NCBI GenBank assembly: GCA_037954235.1
Contig: JBBMOA010000013.1
Location: 8,412,501-8,476,500 of the forward strand
DNA length: 64,000 nt
Source of the DNA: Aulostomus chinensis
Taxonomy: Eukaryota > Chordata > Actinopteri > Syngnathiformes > Aulostomidae
Direction of reading: 5' to 3'
The notes below the pieces were generated by a model. The model was not told where the DNA came from and ran no database searches. It saw only the letters and a program-made list of their open reading frames with translations. Made by a program: the position numbers and the translations under genes. Positions 47,946 through 61,189 of this stretch are shown here, piece after piece; position 1 is the first letter of the stretch; each line of letters starts with the position of its first letter.

Positions 47946-49045
47946 GTTAAACTCTTCATTTTACAGTTTTGGTGCTAGCAGAAGGAATGGTGCTCATTCA
48001 GAGGGCTAAGTATTTTCTTAGCTAGGCTATTAACTACTTGTATGATTCTAGGTAGACCTTTTCACATGAAATGTAATGATTGTAATTAAACGATTTACCT
48101 GTCAGTTCAGGAAAATATCAATGAAGAGAATGATGTAACTAGCTTCGGCTGGATCCAAGAGCCTAACAATTGTCAACTCACGAGACCACATTAATACTTA
48201 TGAAATCAGGTATATCTAATATCTGATTAAGAGAGTAGTGGGCTCTACTGTCCACTTCTGGTCTGAAGAGACCAAAGCTGCCAACAATATTTCTCATTAT
48301 TCAGTAAATGCTTGACTACAAAGAAATTCATGTGAATGTAAATATTTTGATAAAGGTGTTCCTTTCATTTATACCCTGATTCAATTGGATCTGTCTTTCC
48401 GTGTGAACCATATTAAAAATATAATTATTCGATGTATTACAATACAGAGCAGCACTTACCTCATGTAGGTTAATTTGCTGCAACATTGAAAATCCTCTGA
48501 CCACTGGAAATGGGCATAGGGCTGGAGGCTGTATCAGTGTTTCATTTTCTTTCATTTTGGACACCTCATACATTGAGTGACATACCATCTGCATTTTTCA
48601 GACCATATATACATATTTGACATTACTGGATTCAGCACAACCCCACCTTTCCAACAAGCCATTGTATGTGTTCCTATGATAATCCCTGGCAAAGCAACTA
48701 CAAAGTAAATGATAACATTCTGCATAGATATCATTTTTTTTCACTGTCCGATTATTTTAGGTATGTGTTTAGAGGTCTCCATCTACTTCATACATCAAGA
48801 TATTGTTTATATCTAGGTGTTCCAGTAGATACAGTGACTCCCTGCCTACAAACATGCCAAGTTTTTCTCAACTCTCAGAGCTTGTGTTATTCTTCTGCAT
48901 TAGTTTGCATGTCCTAACTCCAATATGAAAAGGAGTTTAGAATTTTGGGCCCTTTTTGTGTGGAGGTTATGATAATATCTGTCAAAATCACAATCTTAGC
49001 AGTAAATATTTTTTTATCCAAGAATCCCTTTCATGTACGGGAGAC
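47946..49045. other. Intergenic, nothing recognised
   Basis: A/T-rich, with no convincing exon, RNA gene or repeat family. It may hold remnants of the element whose ORF relic ends at 47879. Confidence 0.4.
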
Positions 49046-51765
49046 TTAAGTCAAGTCAAGTCAAGTCAATTTTATTTATATAGCGGCAAATCACAACAAA
49101 AGTTATCTCATGACATTTGACAAGAAGAGCAGGTCTAGTACCACACTCCATCAATTCTCCATGAGCAAGCACATCAGCCAATAGCAGCAACGAAAACCTT
49201 CCTTTTAACAGGCAGGACAGTTGAGTAGATCCAGGCTCAATGGGGACGGCCTTCTCCTTTGACTGGTTGGGGGGAAAGAGAGCAGGAGAGCAGGGCATAG
49301 ACAGGGATAGATAATGTAGGACAATAGATATACAGAAGGAAAGAGAGGGACAGAGATAAAGAGAGAGAAAGAGAAGAGACTGATGGACAGATGAGGACGT
49401 GAGCAGGTGGCAGCTTGAGCCTCTTCAGGTCTGTAGCCTCCTCCAGCAGCACCCGGGATCTGGGATGCGGGGAGCCCAAAGGCTCTCGAGAAGAAGACAA
49501 GTTAGTAACACATATGAGTATGATTTATATATGACACCTATAGGAGGACAGAGAGGAAAGAGAGAAGGAGGGAGAAGCCCAGTGCACCATGGGAGATCCC
49601 CCAGCAGTCTAAGCCTATCAGCATATCTAAGGGCCAGCCTAAGCAGCCCTAACTATAAGCCTGATCAAAAAGGAAGGTCTTAAGTCTGCTCCTAAAGGTC
49701 GAGAGGGTGTCTGCATCCTGGACTGAAACTGGGAGACGGTTCCACAGGAGGGGAACCTGATAGCTGAAGGCTCTGGCTCCCATTTTACTTTTAGAAACTC
49801 TGGGAACCACAAGTAACCCTGCATCCTGGGAGCGAAGGGTTCTAGCTGGGTAATAAGGGACTATGAGCTCTGTCAAATATGAAAGAGCCTGACTACTGAG
49901 GACTTTGTATGTTAGAAGGAGAATTTTGAATTCATTCTGAATTTGACAGGGAGCCAATACAGAGAAGCCAGTACAGGAGAGACATGGTCTCTTCTACTAG
50001 TTCTTGTCAACATGTGGGCAGCAGCATTTTGGACCAGTTGGAGAGTCTTTAGGGACTTACTGGTGCAGCCTGATAGGAGGGAATTGTAGTAATCCAGCCT
50101 GGAAGTGACAAAAGCATGGGCTAATTTTTCTGCATCTTTTTGAGACAGGATGTGTCTGATCTTAGCAATATTATGTAAATGAAAGAAAGCAGTCCTAGAC
50201 ATTTGCTTAATGTGGGAGTTAAAGGACAGATCCTGATCGAAGAGAACTCTTAAGTTCCTTTTGGTTGTGCTGGGGCCAAGGTAATGCCATTCAGGGTACC
50301 TATCTCATTAGATAGGGTGTCTCTAAGGTTTTTTGGGCCCAGCACAATGACTTCAGTTTAGTCAGTTTAATAAAAGGAAATTAAGGGTCATCAAAGATTT
50401 TATCTGCTTTAGACAGGCCTCCAGCTTAGTCAGCTAATTTGTTTCATGTGGATGCATTGATAAGTAGAGCTGCGTATCATCTGCATAGCAGTGAAAATTA
50501 GGCAAGGCAAGGCAAGGCAAGGCAATTTTATTTGTAGCCCATTTTCACCAACAGTTTGTCTCAAAGGGCTTCACATGGCATCATAACAACATCCTCTGCC
50601 CTTAGACCCTCACATCAACTGAGGAAAAACTCCATAGAAAACCCTTTTGACAGGGAAAAATCTGAGAAACCTCAGGGTGAGCAACAGAGGAGGGATCCCT
50701 CACCCAGGACAGACAGACATGCAATAGATGTTGTTAAAGAGAATTAATGGAGTGTTTCCTAATAATGTGACCTAGAGGGAGCAGGTATAGGGTGAAGAGG
50801 ATTGGTCCAAGCACAGTCCCTTGTGGAACACCATAACTGAGTGCAGTGGTTTCAGAGGGGTTAACATTAGTTAGTATGAACTAAGATTGACCTAGTAAAT
50901 ATGACCAATAAAACCTATTTCGTGCAGTTCCTTTAATGCCAATGACAAGTTCCAGTCTCTGTAATTGTATATGGTGGTCAATGGTATCAAAAGCTGCACT
51001 AAGATCTAATAAGACCAGCACAGAGACCAGTCCCTCATCTGATGCCAGTAGGAGGTCATTGGTAACTTTGACTTGTGCTGTTTCTGTGCTATGATGAATC
51101 CTGAAACCTGACTGGAAATCCTCTAATACGCTGTTGCTGTGGAGAAAGTCACAGAACTGTTTAGCAACTGCTTTCTCCAGAATTTTGGAGAGAAAAGGAA
51201 GATTTGATATTGGTCTGTAGTTGGCCAAAACTTCTGGATCCAGGGTTGCTTTTTTGAGAAGGGATTTAATTACTGCTACTTTAAAGGACTGTGAGACATA
51301 ACGAGATAACAGCAACACATTGATCATGTCCAAGAGAGAGGTGCAAAGGGTGTGGTGGAGACTCTTTGAGCAGCTTAGTTGGGATGGGGTCTAGAGGAAA
51401 TTACTGAACTGAGCTCACGAAGGTTTACGGTAGAATATTGTCAAAGTGTATGTCCAGTCCTACAGCTGCCTCTAAGGCTTCTGAGGTTTAGGTGCCATGT
51501 TGTCAGCAGATGGCAGGAGGAGATGAACTTTCTTTCTAATAAGTAGAATTTTGTCATTTAAGAAGTCCATGAAATCTTTGCTACCCAGGGAAACAGGAAC
51601 ACTTGGTTCAATAGAGCTGTGGCTCTCCGTCAGTCTGGCTCCAGTACTGAAGAGGAACCTGGGGTTGTTCTTCTGCTCCTCCTCGATTAGTGCTGAGTAG
51701 TAGGCTGCTCTGGCTATACGAGGGCTTTCTTATAAGTTTTAAGGCTACTTAAGAGATGAGGGAAA
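49046..51765 (-). mobile_element. L2-like LINE, longest copy (minus strand, 5'-truncated)
   Basis: Read on the minus strand it encodes, in pieces, a reverse transcriptase at 50881-51333 (ANYRPISNLPFLSKILEKAV, LLDLSAAFDTIDHH), a gap over the YADD region, then LAHAFVTSRLDYYNSLLSGC at 49912-50202 and the C-terminus at 49649-49957 ending FRSRLKTFLFDQAYS. A 3' UTR and (AAGTC)n tail close it at 49046. The motif order fits L2/CR1-type LINEs. Several frameshifts and stops, and a nested 241-bp insertion (50501-50741), make it inactive. The copies at 7372, 18931 and 20243 are truncated relatives. Confidence 0.88.
50501..50741 (-). repeat. Short retroelement nested in the LINE
   Basis: It starts with ggcaa repeats and ggcaattttatttgtagccc, and ends ttgttaaagag. 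The 5-bp sequence aatta flanks it (50496-50500, 50742-50746) and the LINE sequence resumes directly after. The (GGCAA)n end and the attttatttgta block mirror the (AAGTC)n-tailed LINE ends, so it is probably a related LINE tail or SINE. Confidence 0.75.
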
Positions 51766-51779
51766 ACATTGGGTTTAGT

Positions 51780-53805
51780 CCTTCTTTTGGTAGGGCATAG
51801 CACAATAACGGCTGCTATTAAAGTGTTGAATGATATCATCGAGTCACTGGACTGCAAAAATATTGTGCTGCTCTTTTTCTCAACTTACCTAAAGCCTTCA
51901 ACACAGTTGGCCATGTCATCTTGCCTGATTGTCTTCACAAAATTGGTTTTTGTCGGCAGACAGTGAATTGGTTCTCAAATTACCTGTCAGCTACAATACA
52001 ATGTGCTCAGTCTGCTGGGTCTTTTTCTTCTCTCCTCCCTGTATTAAAGGGTGTGCCCCAGGATTCTACACTAGGACCATTGCTGTTCTCCATTAATGTC
52101 AACAGTCTTTGTGATAATCTATCTAAATCATCATACCATTTTTATGCAGATGACACAGTCATTTATACCATAGTCAGGCAGAATACTCTTTTCTGATTGG
52201 CTGTCAGGTTGTTGATTAAATCTGTATATACGCACATGTAGTTCAGCTCAAGCATAATCACTTGTTCAAAATTACTCCGCCAGCCAATATGTTAATATGG
52301 CAACTGTAAACTGTCTAAGGTTCCCTTTTAACAGCTAATAAACAACTCAAACAACTAAAGACAATTTCAAGAAAATACCTGCAACACAGTATAATAGCAC
52401 CACGATGGTGTGGGAAAGTTGTGTCAGTCTTGGGACATATCCGAACACATTAAACAAGGGTCAACATTTAAGCTAGTTTAGCATCATTAACAAGTCTCTA
52501 AACATAGCTTTATGGACTAACAAACCTCAGTAAGTGCTAAAAAAAATGTGAGCATAAATCACAATAAGTAAATTACACTGCAAAATATAAAGTATGAACA
52601 TCTGAAACATTTAAGAAAATAATTCATCATCCCAGAAGACAAAACACATTAAATGTTTGACCAGTGATTTTGGCAACCACTTTCAAACAGCTGTTAAAGT
52701 AACATCTACTTCTTCAAACTGTTTCATGACCATTGTGTAACCAGGACAATCAACTGGGTGTGCATTTCACGGAGGTAACCAACCTCTGCGTCACGCATCC
52801 AAAACCACATATATGCACACCTACCTGTTGATTATCCCTTACTTATTGTTCATCCCCCTGGCATTCTTACAATCGGCCTTTGATGTTGTACAGTCCCATC
52901 TGACCCAGCTTCAGCTTGCTTTAGATGCCGACAAGTCCAAATATGTGCTTTTTTCAAATGGGAAACAGCTTCTATCTAACCTTCCATTATTATCAACTGC
53001 TCAGGGGGTTGGAATTGAAGGGGCTGCTTATGTTTAGGTCACACATTGAAAAACTTATCGCCTAACTGAAACTTAAAATTGGTTTGTTTTTTAGAAACAA
53101 TTCCTGCTTCTCACTGTCGGTCAGGAAACATCTAATTTCAACAAAGTTTTTACCTTGGTTAGATTATGGTGATTTGCTCTATGTAAATGCACCTGACCAG
53201 TACCTACGGAAGTTGGAGGATGTATACCAGTGTGCTTTATGATTCGTTGCTGGCTGTGGAAATTGTGTACACCACTGTAGGCTGTAAGCTAGTGCAAATT
53301 GTCCATCTCTATCAGCCAGCAGCCTCCTCTGATTAGACTGGTTCCCTCATATCTTGGTTTGCATATGTGTGAAAAACAAAAATCAATATGCACTACACAC
53401 TTAAGATGTGTTACAGATGATAGTTCGTAGAGTTACAACAGAACTAGTCAAAAAAGCTTTTAAATACGCTGCTCCTTCATCCTGGAACGACTTTCCTGAA
53501 TTTGTCAGGACTGATTACATTAGGTGAATTTAAGTCAGTTTTAAAAGACAAAGGAACAAGTTCTTTTGATCAGTGCAATTGCAATTGAAACTTTTTTTTT
53601 TTTGGTACTGATGCTTTTAATGGACTGTTTAATCTATGTTATTGTCTGTTATCAGTGATATGTGTGTATTTGTTTGTACTGTTTGCGTTTATTGTTGTAA
53701 CATTGTTTTATGCTGCCTTCTTGGCCAAATCGCTCTTGGAATAGAGGTTTTAATCTCAATGATGCTCATCTGGTTAAATAAAGGTTAAATGAAAATAAAA
53801 TAAAT
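51780..53805 (+). mobile_element. Second non-LTR LINE (plus strand, truncated and decayed)
   Basis: Forward-strand fragments give a reverse transcriptase: HSTITAAIKVLNDIIESLD at about 51785, GVPQDSTLGPLLFSINVNSL and the catalytic block YHFYADDTVIY near 52135-52165. After an insertion come SAFDVVQSHLTQLQLALDAD and KSKYVLFSNGK (52875-52985), then a decayed C-terminal part (GFFFRNNSCFSLSVRKHLI and LDYGDLLYVNAP). The 3' end at about 53805 is a taaataaaggttaaatgaaa tail. The order is that of jockey-superfamily fish LINEs. It has the opposite orientation to the L2-like copy and starts within about 20 bp of that element's 5' limit. Confidence 0.85.
52190..52855. mobile_element. Unidentified insertion inside the plus-strand LINE
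   Basis: The LINE protein frame is interrupted just after FYADDTVIYTIV and resumes at about 52857 with LQSAFDVVQ, which are normally a few residues apart. The roughly 665-bp insert begins near cagaatactcttttctgatt and ends near ttgttcatccccctgg. No terminal inverted repeat, poly-A tail or clear target duplication was found by eye, so its class is unknown. Confidence 0.55.
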
Positions 53806-54600
53806 AATGTCCCTATTTCCCTTTAATACCCGTTCCGCACACACACTGCCTTTTAACATGCTGAAGGGGAGGGAGAGTGAGGTGAGAGGAGGAGGAATAG
53901 GAGAAAGAGAAGGAGAAGGAGAAGGAGGGGGTTGTGATTAGTTTCAGGGTTCCAGAATGCTTGATTGGCAGCGAGCAGCATATGGAGCTGTGAGGAAGGT
54001 TTGTCCATGCTTACTTCTGAGGAAACAAATATTTGCCTGAAGGGGGGAGAGAAAGACAGTAAGAGAAAAAATATTAATTAGTTTGCAGACCCACCAACAG
54101 ATAAAAGTGAGAAAGACATATCCATCAAAAGGCTGCAGAGTTAGTTGCAAAATGGAAATTTTCCCCACATTGATTGATTCAGTAGACTGCTGGCAGAGCT
54201 GAAGGGAGGAAGAATTGTGCACCTCAGTGCACAAGACAAGAACCCGTCACGGAGGCAACATTAACATCTGTGCATACAGTATGTTTAAATATTCTAAATG
54301 GAAGAAACCTTTCAGCAAGCATTTTTCATACTTAAGAACCATCTCTCAGCTCCTCCAATTACCTCTTAATTACCATCTCCCATTGACACATATAAAACAC
54401 ATAAGACTCCTTGACAGTAAACACGGAGATAGGAAAAATGAAAACCATTAACATGGATCCGTTGTTGATACATGTTTGTTTAATTTCACATCCTCAAAGA
54501 AATATAAGGAGCCACTCCTCTCAGTGTGGAGATTAACACCTGTTCCTTCTTTAAAATTTTAACAGAATGCTCAAGATTTTAGGAAATATGATTTCCTTCC
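53806..54600. other. Intergenic, nothing recognised
   Basis: Includes a purine-rich (GGAGAA)-like stretch at about 53865-53930. No exon or family assignment is possible. Confidence 0.45.
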
Positions 54601-54822
54601 AGGGCAGCATGTGGTGCAGTGGTTATCACTGTCGCCTCACAGCAAGAAGGTTTCGGGTTTGAACCCCGGCTTGGGCATGGGATCTTTCTGTGTCGAGTTT
54701 GCATGTTCTCCTTGTGCCTGTGTGGGTTCTCTCTGGTGCTTCCTCCCACAGTCCAAAGACATGCAAGAGGGGACGAGGTTAATTGAATGCTCTAAATTGA
54801 CCATAGGCATGGCTGTGAGTGC
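54601..54822 (+). repeat. SINE family A, 3'-truncated
   Basis: Starts agggcagcatgtggtgcagt, has a B-box-like gggtttgaacc, and stops after tctaaattgaccataggcat. It has about 220 of 370 bp. Confidence 0.85.
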
Positions 54823-55354
54823 CCAGAATTATGGCTTTATGCTCAACTAGACCTGTCACTTGTTTTTAATTCAAATCTGAATGATGTATGGCAACAAGGC
54901 AAAAACAAAGGAACAGATACTGTGTTTTTTCAAACAAATCCTTGCAAGACAGAAAGAAGCCAGAATGAACCACTGAAAAAATTAAAATCACCTGTAAAAT
55001 CACTTTCTAATTCTAATAAACTCTATCCCAGAATAAAAAAGTGCATCTGGCTCAGCCAACTTCCATTTTACATTATGACATTATGTGCAAAGCAAAAGGG
55101 GGGTGGTCTGCTCCCAAACATTGCTAACCATGGTGTGGACATGAATCATGCAATTAAGAGACTTCTTTTTGAGTTATCTCAGATTATAATTAAGCTAATG
55201 TTAAAATTTCTAGTAAATTGAACTTTCAGTACAGTATTGATGAATTCTGTGAGGTAAAGTCTGAATAATACAGGTGTGACAAACCAGACCAACACAGTAA
55301 CGACAATAACTTATTAAACAACAGATATCTATCCTCAACTAAAAATGCTTCCTA

Positions 55355-55425
55355 AACTACAATTCTTTTGAATTGAGCAGATGCTTTTGTCCAAAGCAAC
55401 ATACAACACAAGCAAGAACTGATTG
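55355..55425. repeat. Short conserved fish repeat fragment
   Basis: The phrase gagcagatgcttttgtccaaagcaacataca matches the widespread fish motif of the form agcagacgcttttatccaaagcgacttaca, commonly found in SINE or LINE tails. The family cannot be named from 70 bp. Confidence 0.5.
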
Positions 55426-55429
55426 CATG

Positions 55430-56890
55430 ATGTGCATTTGTACTCAAATTTGACACTAAGCCATATTAGATCAAATTCCATGTCAACAGTTGATCTGATA
55501 CACATCAGAATAAAATGCAAAGTTTTCCCAACATGAAATCTGCTGTTTTAATATTTGATTAGAAACATAATTCAATCTCGAGGGCAGCTACATTATTAGT
55601 GAGCACTGCTACACAAATAAAACAAACATTTCTATTCTTTCTTCTTCTTAATTGAGTATAAAAATAACTGATATCCATTCAGTAATCATACAACCTCCAA
55701 AAAACACACATGAAAGAGATCCACTTGGCTTTGATACATGGTGTTCAAACACTGACCATGGGATTATGCAGCACTGATAAGGTAATTAACAGGCTATGAT
55801 AGTGTAATTGAGCAACATCTGAGAAGAAAGGCTGTTGGAGTGGTGTGTTCATGTGGGTGCACATCAAAGCCTGTGGTACTGTTTTAAAGGGAGATTGAAC
55901 ACTTGGTTCCTCTACTAAGGTATCAACAGGATCTGAGAGAAAGCTCGATGTGCCTTTGAGAATTAGCTGACAACACCAAATAACATCATTATGATTGAAA
56001 ATGGACAAAAATGCTGTTGGGAAAACACACAGGAAGCAAGTGATAGCTTTACTGTTTGAGAGTCAAATGGCTTTTCCCTCTATCAGTGCACGGTCTCCAC
56101 AGATTCCACCGAATAAATGCAACTTGCATGAATTCATGCAGGTATTTACCTTGCTTTAGAAAATGCATCTTTGGGCCTTGCATAGCCCACTCCCTCCATT
56201 TCCCTCTTCCTCTGTGTGTGCTGGACCAGCACAAAATCACTTTTATTGTATTTATTTGTTTATTTCTTCTTATCTGTTTTCCATTTCAGAGGCTTCCTAT
56301 CTGAGACCTGCAAACCTCAGAAACCGAATGGCAGGGGAGCCTGCATTGGTGTGTGTGTGTGTGTGTGTGCGTGTGTGCGTGTGTGTGTGTCTGTGTGTGT
56401 GTGTGTGTGTGCGTGTGAGTGTGTTTCAAGGGATTGGTGTAAAATTAAAATAGAAATAGAAAGGAAACATTGAATTCATCACTTCTGTTATCACAAACTA
56501 TACAGTTTATAGCTCCCACTGTTAACATATTCCTCCAGGGTGATGAAACAGGAAGAGAGTAAATGTTCTCACTCATGACTCATGGAATATCTTTCAAGTA
56601 AGGGTGTTAACACTTGGAAAGAGTTCTATTTGGTGTGAAACTCATTGTAGGCAATAGATGAACAAAAACGTGATGGCATCAACAACACAATCAGGTGCTC
56701 TGCCTCTGACAGGTACATGCACATTTACTTTCTGAGACACTTCATGTTTTAGACTGCCACCTGTTAGCAAACCAGGACATTTAGTTTGACCTCATTGTTC
56801 TTTTATGATGGAATATTTCCTTTTGACATGAAAAAAAATTGTACTCCATAATACTAGCTGAGGGAAATTTCACAAAATATGTGATGTGAC
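55430..56890. other. Intergenic with a TG-rich tract
   Basis: Apart from (TG)n with GC interruptions at about 56349-56427, nothing is recognised. Confidence 0.45.
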
Positions 56891-56891
56891 C

Positions 56892-57212
56892 AAGGCGGCA
56901 CGGTGGTGCAGTGGTTAGCACTGTCACCTCACAGCAAGAAGGTTCCAGGTTCGAGTCCTGGCTTGGGCATGGGATCTTTTGGTGTGTTTTCTGCATGTTC
57001 TCCCTGTGCCTGCATGGGTTCTCTCCAGGTACTCCAGCTTCCTCCCACAGTCCAAAGACATCAAGAGGGGACGAGGCTGATTGATACTCTAAATTGACCG
57101 TAGGTGTGACTGTGAGTGTGAATGGTTGTCTGTCTCTATGTGTTGGCCCTGCGATGGATTGGCGACCTGTCCAGGGTGAACCCTGCCTCTTACTTGAAGG
57201 CTGCTGGGATAG
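56892..57212 (+). repeat. SINE family A, nearly complete
   Basis: A well-preserved head gcggcacggtggtgcagtgg and B box ggttcgagtcc, the body to gctgctgggatagac, then truncation before the GGAT tail. Confidence 0.9.
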
Positions 57213-57975
57213 ACTGGATGTGATTGACCACAAGCCCTTCACACTGCATGCCTCTGCCAACATGCCATCATAAATTGTTCCTCAACCTAAATTCTGTCAT
57301 CCTACCTATGCAAATGTCCCTGCTCCACCCCCCTGGTTGGCAGTTCCATCTCAATCAGTCAGCAGCCCCAGAAGGCAAAGAAGCAACAGCCTTTGTCATA
57401 GCATTCAACAGGCCGTCTCACATCTGTAACAGTGGTGTGTGAATGCATATGTAAGTGTTCCTCTGATACTTGTTTAATAATTCTCTAAATATAATGTATA
57501 GTACTACTGATAATGTTTATTCGAAATGATGAATGGTTATCTAGTTATGTGAACAGTGCAGATCGTGTGTCCCAGTATGTTGCCAGTTGAAAACCACCGT
57601 GTAAAATTAGTTTCAGAGTTTTTCATGTAGTCTAGGAGACCTACCAAATTAAAAACAAAATTCACCTACACCTTTGAGTTATATACTCAATGGACTACGT
57701 AAAAAGACAAACTAACTTTCTCCATCCTCCTCCTGGTAACTACAATGTAAGGCAATTTTAGAAGACACAAGTACTGAAGACAAAAAGAAAAAAAATTGGA
57801 CAGGCCACAAATGCCAGTGATGAAAAAACCTATATTGATACATAAGATGCTGTCTAGTGGCTGTAGTAATGAATTTGATTGCAATATATCGATTATCAAA
57901 GAATGTCAGTATCACTATACTATTATCATTGTTAAAAAAAAAAGTATCACAACAGTATTGTGTTATGAGATACTT
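57213..57975. other. Intergenic, nothing recognised
   Basis: No exon or repeat family recognised. Confidence 0.4.
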
Positions 57976-58260
57976 TGATAGAATAGAATAGACCAATAAT
58001 ATTTTATTTTCCACTGAGGTAGAAATTTGTCTTTGGTTGACCAAGTACATAAAAGAACATGACGGCAGACAGTCAATATGAAAAAAGAAAGAAAACAAAT
58101 AGGACAAGTTATAATACATAATACATTTTTAAAAAGCAGTTCATACATTTGCCAGAACATATTAGTCACTTTGTTGAGTTAACAATACTGACAGTGCTTG
58201 GGATGAACGGACAGCCTGCATGAAGAGACTCATACTGTACAGGAGTGTAGGAACTCTCAT
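57976..58260 (-). repeat. Dispersed retroelement 3' end
   Basis: Begins gatagaatagaatagaccaa with attttattttccactgag soon after, a common fish LINE/SINE tail in reverse (tagaa repeats, then 'ttattgtcatt'-like sequence), and continues to cagcctgcatgaagagactc. Family not named. Confidence 0.45.
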
Positions 58261-59555
58261 TCAGCTGTCTCAAGAAAGCTACAATTGTGTTTTAAAATGC
58301 TGACCTTTTCCCATGAAACCACTCTATCTGTAAATGCCTGTTGTCCTGTAGATTTACTTCATTAATCTGGAAACTTTAGGAGTGTATTTTACATTTGCTT
58401 CTCGGTAAACAAACAAGAACCAGCAGCAAGAGCAAGATTTGCTGACAAAATTTAACTTGGAGCACTCTGATTAAATGGTAAAAGAAAAAAAAGTGCTCAG
58501 TCATTTATTTTTGCAGTGTTTTTTTTTGGATGGAATGAACTTGCTGACCCGGTGACCTCTGCGCACGCAGCGGGTTGCATCTACAGCAGAAAATTTGCAA
58601 TCTTGCCGCGGTCTTTCTGGATCAATGCCAGTCTGTGGAAATACTGGAATGGTTGGGGCAAACCTTTCATTTACTCAAGCTGACAGTGGACACAGAGTAT
58701 GTATGGGCCCATGAATATACTTTTTAAGATACATCTCTCAAAAGTTTATGCTTTGCAATGAGTGACCGAATATGGCATGTGAGGTCACGAATGAAGTTAT
58801 AGGAATGAATCAGAATGTCAGCATTTTTCTTAAGGGTTTGGGTAGTCACTGATGTTTTGACCTTAGAGTGGGTGGAGGGTCAAAGCAGTGGAAAGACACA
58901 CGTTTGATATATTAATATTAACGCAGCAATAATCTTGTATATGGTGCTGGATGCAGGTACAGACGATTGAAGCTGCTAGGTAGACAAGTCAAGTCATATG
59001 GAGTCACGCTCTGCACCAGTTTGTCATGGTTTCAGTTAAAGATATGTTTTTTTATGTTTTCTTGGTCAAACAATCACCTTCTTTGATACAATTTCTTTCT
59101 TTTTTTTTAATAAATGTGTGTATGTAAAAATTAATAGAAAATTTGAGTCTAGAATTTTGCTTTGCAATGTGATTATCGAAAATGTTCGAGTGAGCAAGTC
59201 ACAAGCATTGAGTCCTCACCTCTGGTATGTAGGTTCATGGATAACATTCACATTCTTTTCATCACATTTATCTCACTGGAAATACTGTAAATCTCTCTCA
59301 AAGAGTGGCTCTAACTGCCAAATTAGGAGGCTCCTACAGCATACGTTAGCTTATCTCCACATGAATTGCTCTGGCTTTGTTCGCATTTTTTGACATCATA
59401 ACAAAATGAGCAAAGAGAGTAATTATGACGTGATATCAAAATGACAGTTGAAGAAGTTGAGAGGGGGAGAACTTGCAAGATGGATACTTGACAAGAAAAC
59501 AGTCCAAAATATCATGCTAGTAATATGACAGGTTTAAGAAAGAAACTCTAAAGGG
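58261..59555. other. Intergenic, nothing recognised
   Basis: No convincing exon, RNA gene or transposon. Confidence 0.4.
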
Positions 59556-59559
59556 GGGG

Positions 59560-59884
59560 CGCGGCATGGTGGTGCAATGGTTAGCACTGTCGCCTCACAA
59601 CCAGAAGGTTTAAGGTTCGCCAGAGCCCTGGTTTGGGAATGGAGTCTGCATGTTCTCTCTGTGACTGCGTGGGCTTCCTCCCACAGTCCAAAGACAACAA
59701 GATAGCACGAGGTTAACTGGATACTCTAAATTGACCGTAGATGTTGCTGTGAGTGTGAATGGTTGTTTGTCTGTATGTGTTGGCCCTGCGATGGATTGGC
59801 GACCCGTCCAGGGTGAACCCTGACTCACGCCTGAAAGCTGCTGGGATAGACTCCAGCCTAAGTGTGAGAAAATGGATGGGTGGA
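59560..59884 (+). repeat. SINE family A copy
   Basis: From gcggcatggtggtgcaatgg to gagaaaatggatgggtgga. It has internal deletions near the B box and ctctctgtgactgcgtgggc. Confidence 0.87.
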
Positions 59885-60007
59885 TCATATTTTTTATAAT
59901 AAAGTCAATCATCAGATTATTACTGTCCATGTAAATGTTGTCAAACAAGTCAATGTTGAAAGCATGCAATCAATGTTTTTTTTTTTTGTATTAGTTGCTA
60001 TTTTTGT

Positions 60008-60385
60008 GGTGGTAATGTGGTGCAGTGGTCAGCACTGTGGCCTCACAGCAAGAAGGTTCCGGGTTCGAGTCTCGGCTCGGGCACAGGATCTTTCTGTGTG
60101 GAGTTTGCATGTTCTCCCTGTTCCTGTGTGGGTTCTCTCTGGTACTCCAGCTTCCTCCCACAGTCCAAAGACATCAAGAGGTGACGAGGCTGATTGATAC
60201 TCTAAATTGACTGTAGGTGTGACTGTGAGTGTGAATGGTTGTCTGTCTCTATGTGTTGGTCCTGCGATGGACTGGCGACCTGTCCAGGGTGAACCCTGCC
60301 TCTCACCGTAGCCACTGGGATAGGCTCCACCCCCCCACGACCCTTAACAGGTATAAGCGTAAGAAAATGGATGGGTGGATGGATT
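60008..60385 (+). repeat. SINE family A, full-length copy
   Basis: From ggtggtaatgtggtgcagtg to aaaatggatgggtggatgga, in the same orientation as the copy ending 124 bp upstream. The B box ggttcgagtctc is well preserved. Confidence 0.9.
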
Positions 60386-60742
60386 GAATTTTTGTAGATA
60401 TTTTGGCAAGTGTGAAGTAAGCATGGAGATCTTGATACTCTCGTTGAACTGTTGTGCGCAAAGTGAGCGTCCATACATCAGGCCTTCTCTTTGAGAAGTT
60501 AAATTATTGAGGTTAAGGCTCAGATTTCTTTATTATTATACAGATATTTATTTATATTTATTGGCTCAATGACATGATGTTGTTAAACAGACTCAAAAGT
60601 GTTACCTTTACTCATTCTTTGTATCTTTTTTAAACAAATGTGCCCTTTTGCATTATCACATTGATTTTATTTGTATAATGTGTGCCGTAAGTCAGTAAAG
60701 TGGGCACAAGTCCCATTGCTCCCTACCTCATTACCACTAACA

Positions 60743-60745
<3 letters not shown>

Positions 60746-60796
<51 letters not shown>
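60746..60796. repeat. (TG)n microsatellite
   Basis: About 25 TG units. Confidence 0.97.
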
Positions 60797-60798
<2 letters not shown>

Positions 60799-60899
60799 TG
60801 AGTGTGTCCGTCCGTCCACTCAGGAGGAGAGAGCAAGCAATCTTGCCAGGATCTGAACTGCCTCTTTGATCTCAAAAAGCCAAATAGAGGGAAAGAGAC

Positions 60900-61189
60900 G
60901 CTCACCCCTCACTGAGAGGATTAAATATCCCTGAGTCGGGACATCACAACTCCCTCTCGCCACCCTCCTCCTCTCTCTTCATCCCTTTTTCCTCCGCTCC
61001 CCTCCTCCTCCTGTCTACCCTGGTTATCACTGAGTCTCCAGAGGGGCTGGAGGGAAAGGAGAGCAAGTGAAGAAGAGAACCTAGAGGAGAGGCTGTGTGG
61101 TTTTAAAAGCCAAGAGTACATCTGGGTCCATGAAGACTTTAACTGTTTCAGCCACAGATGTCAAAGTACTGATGATCACACTGGCCAGT

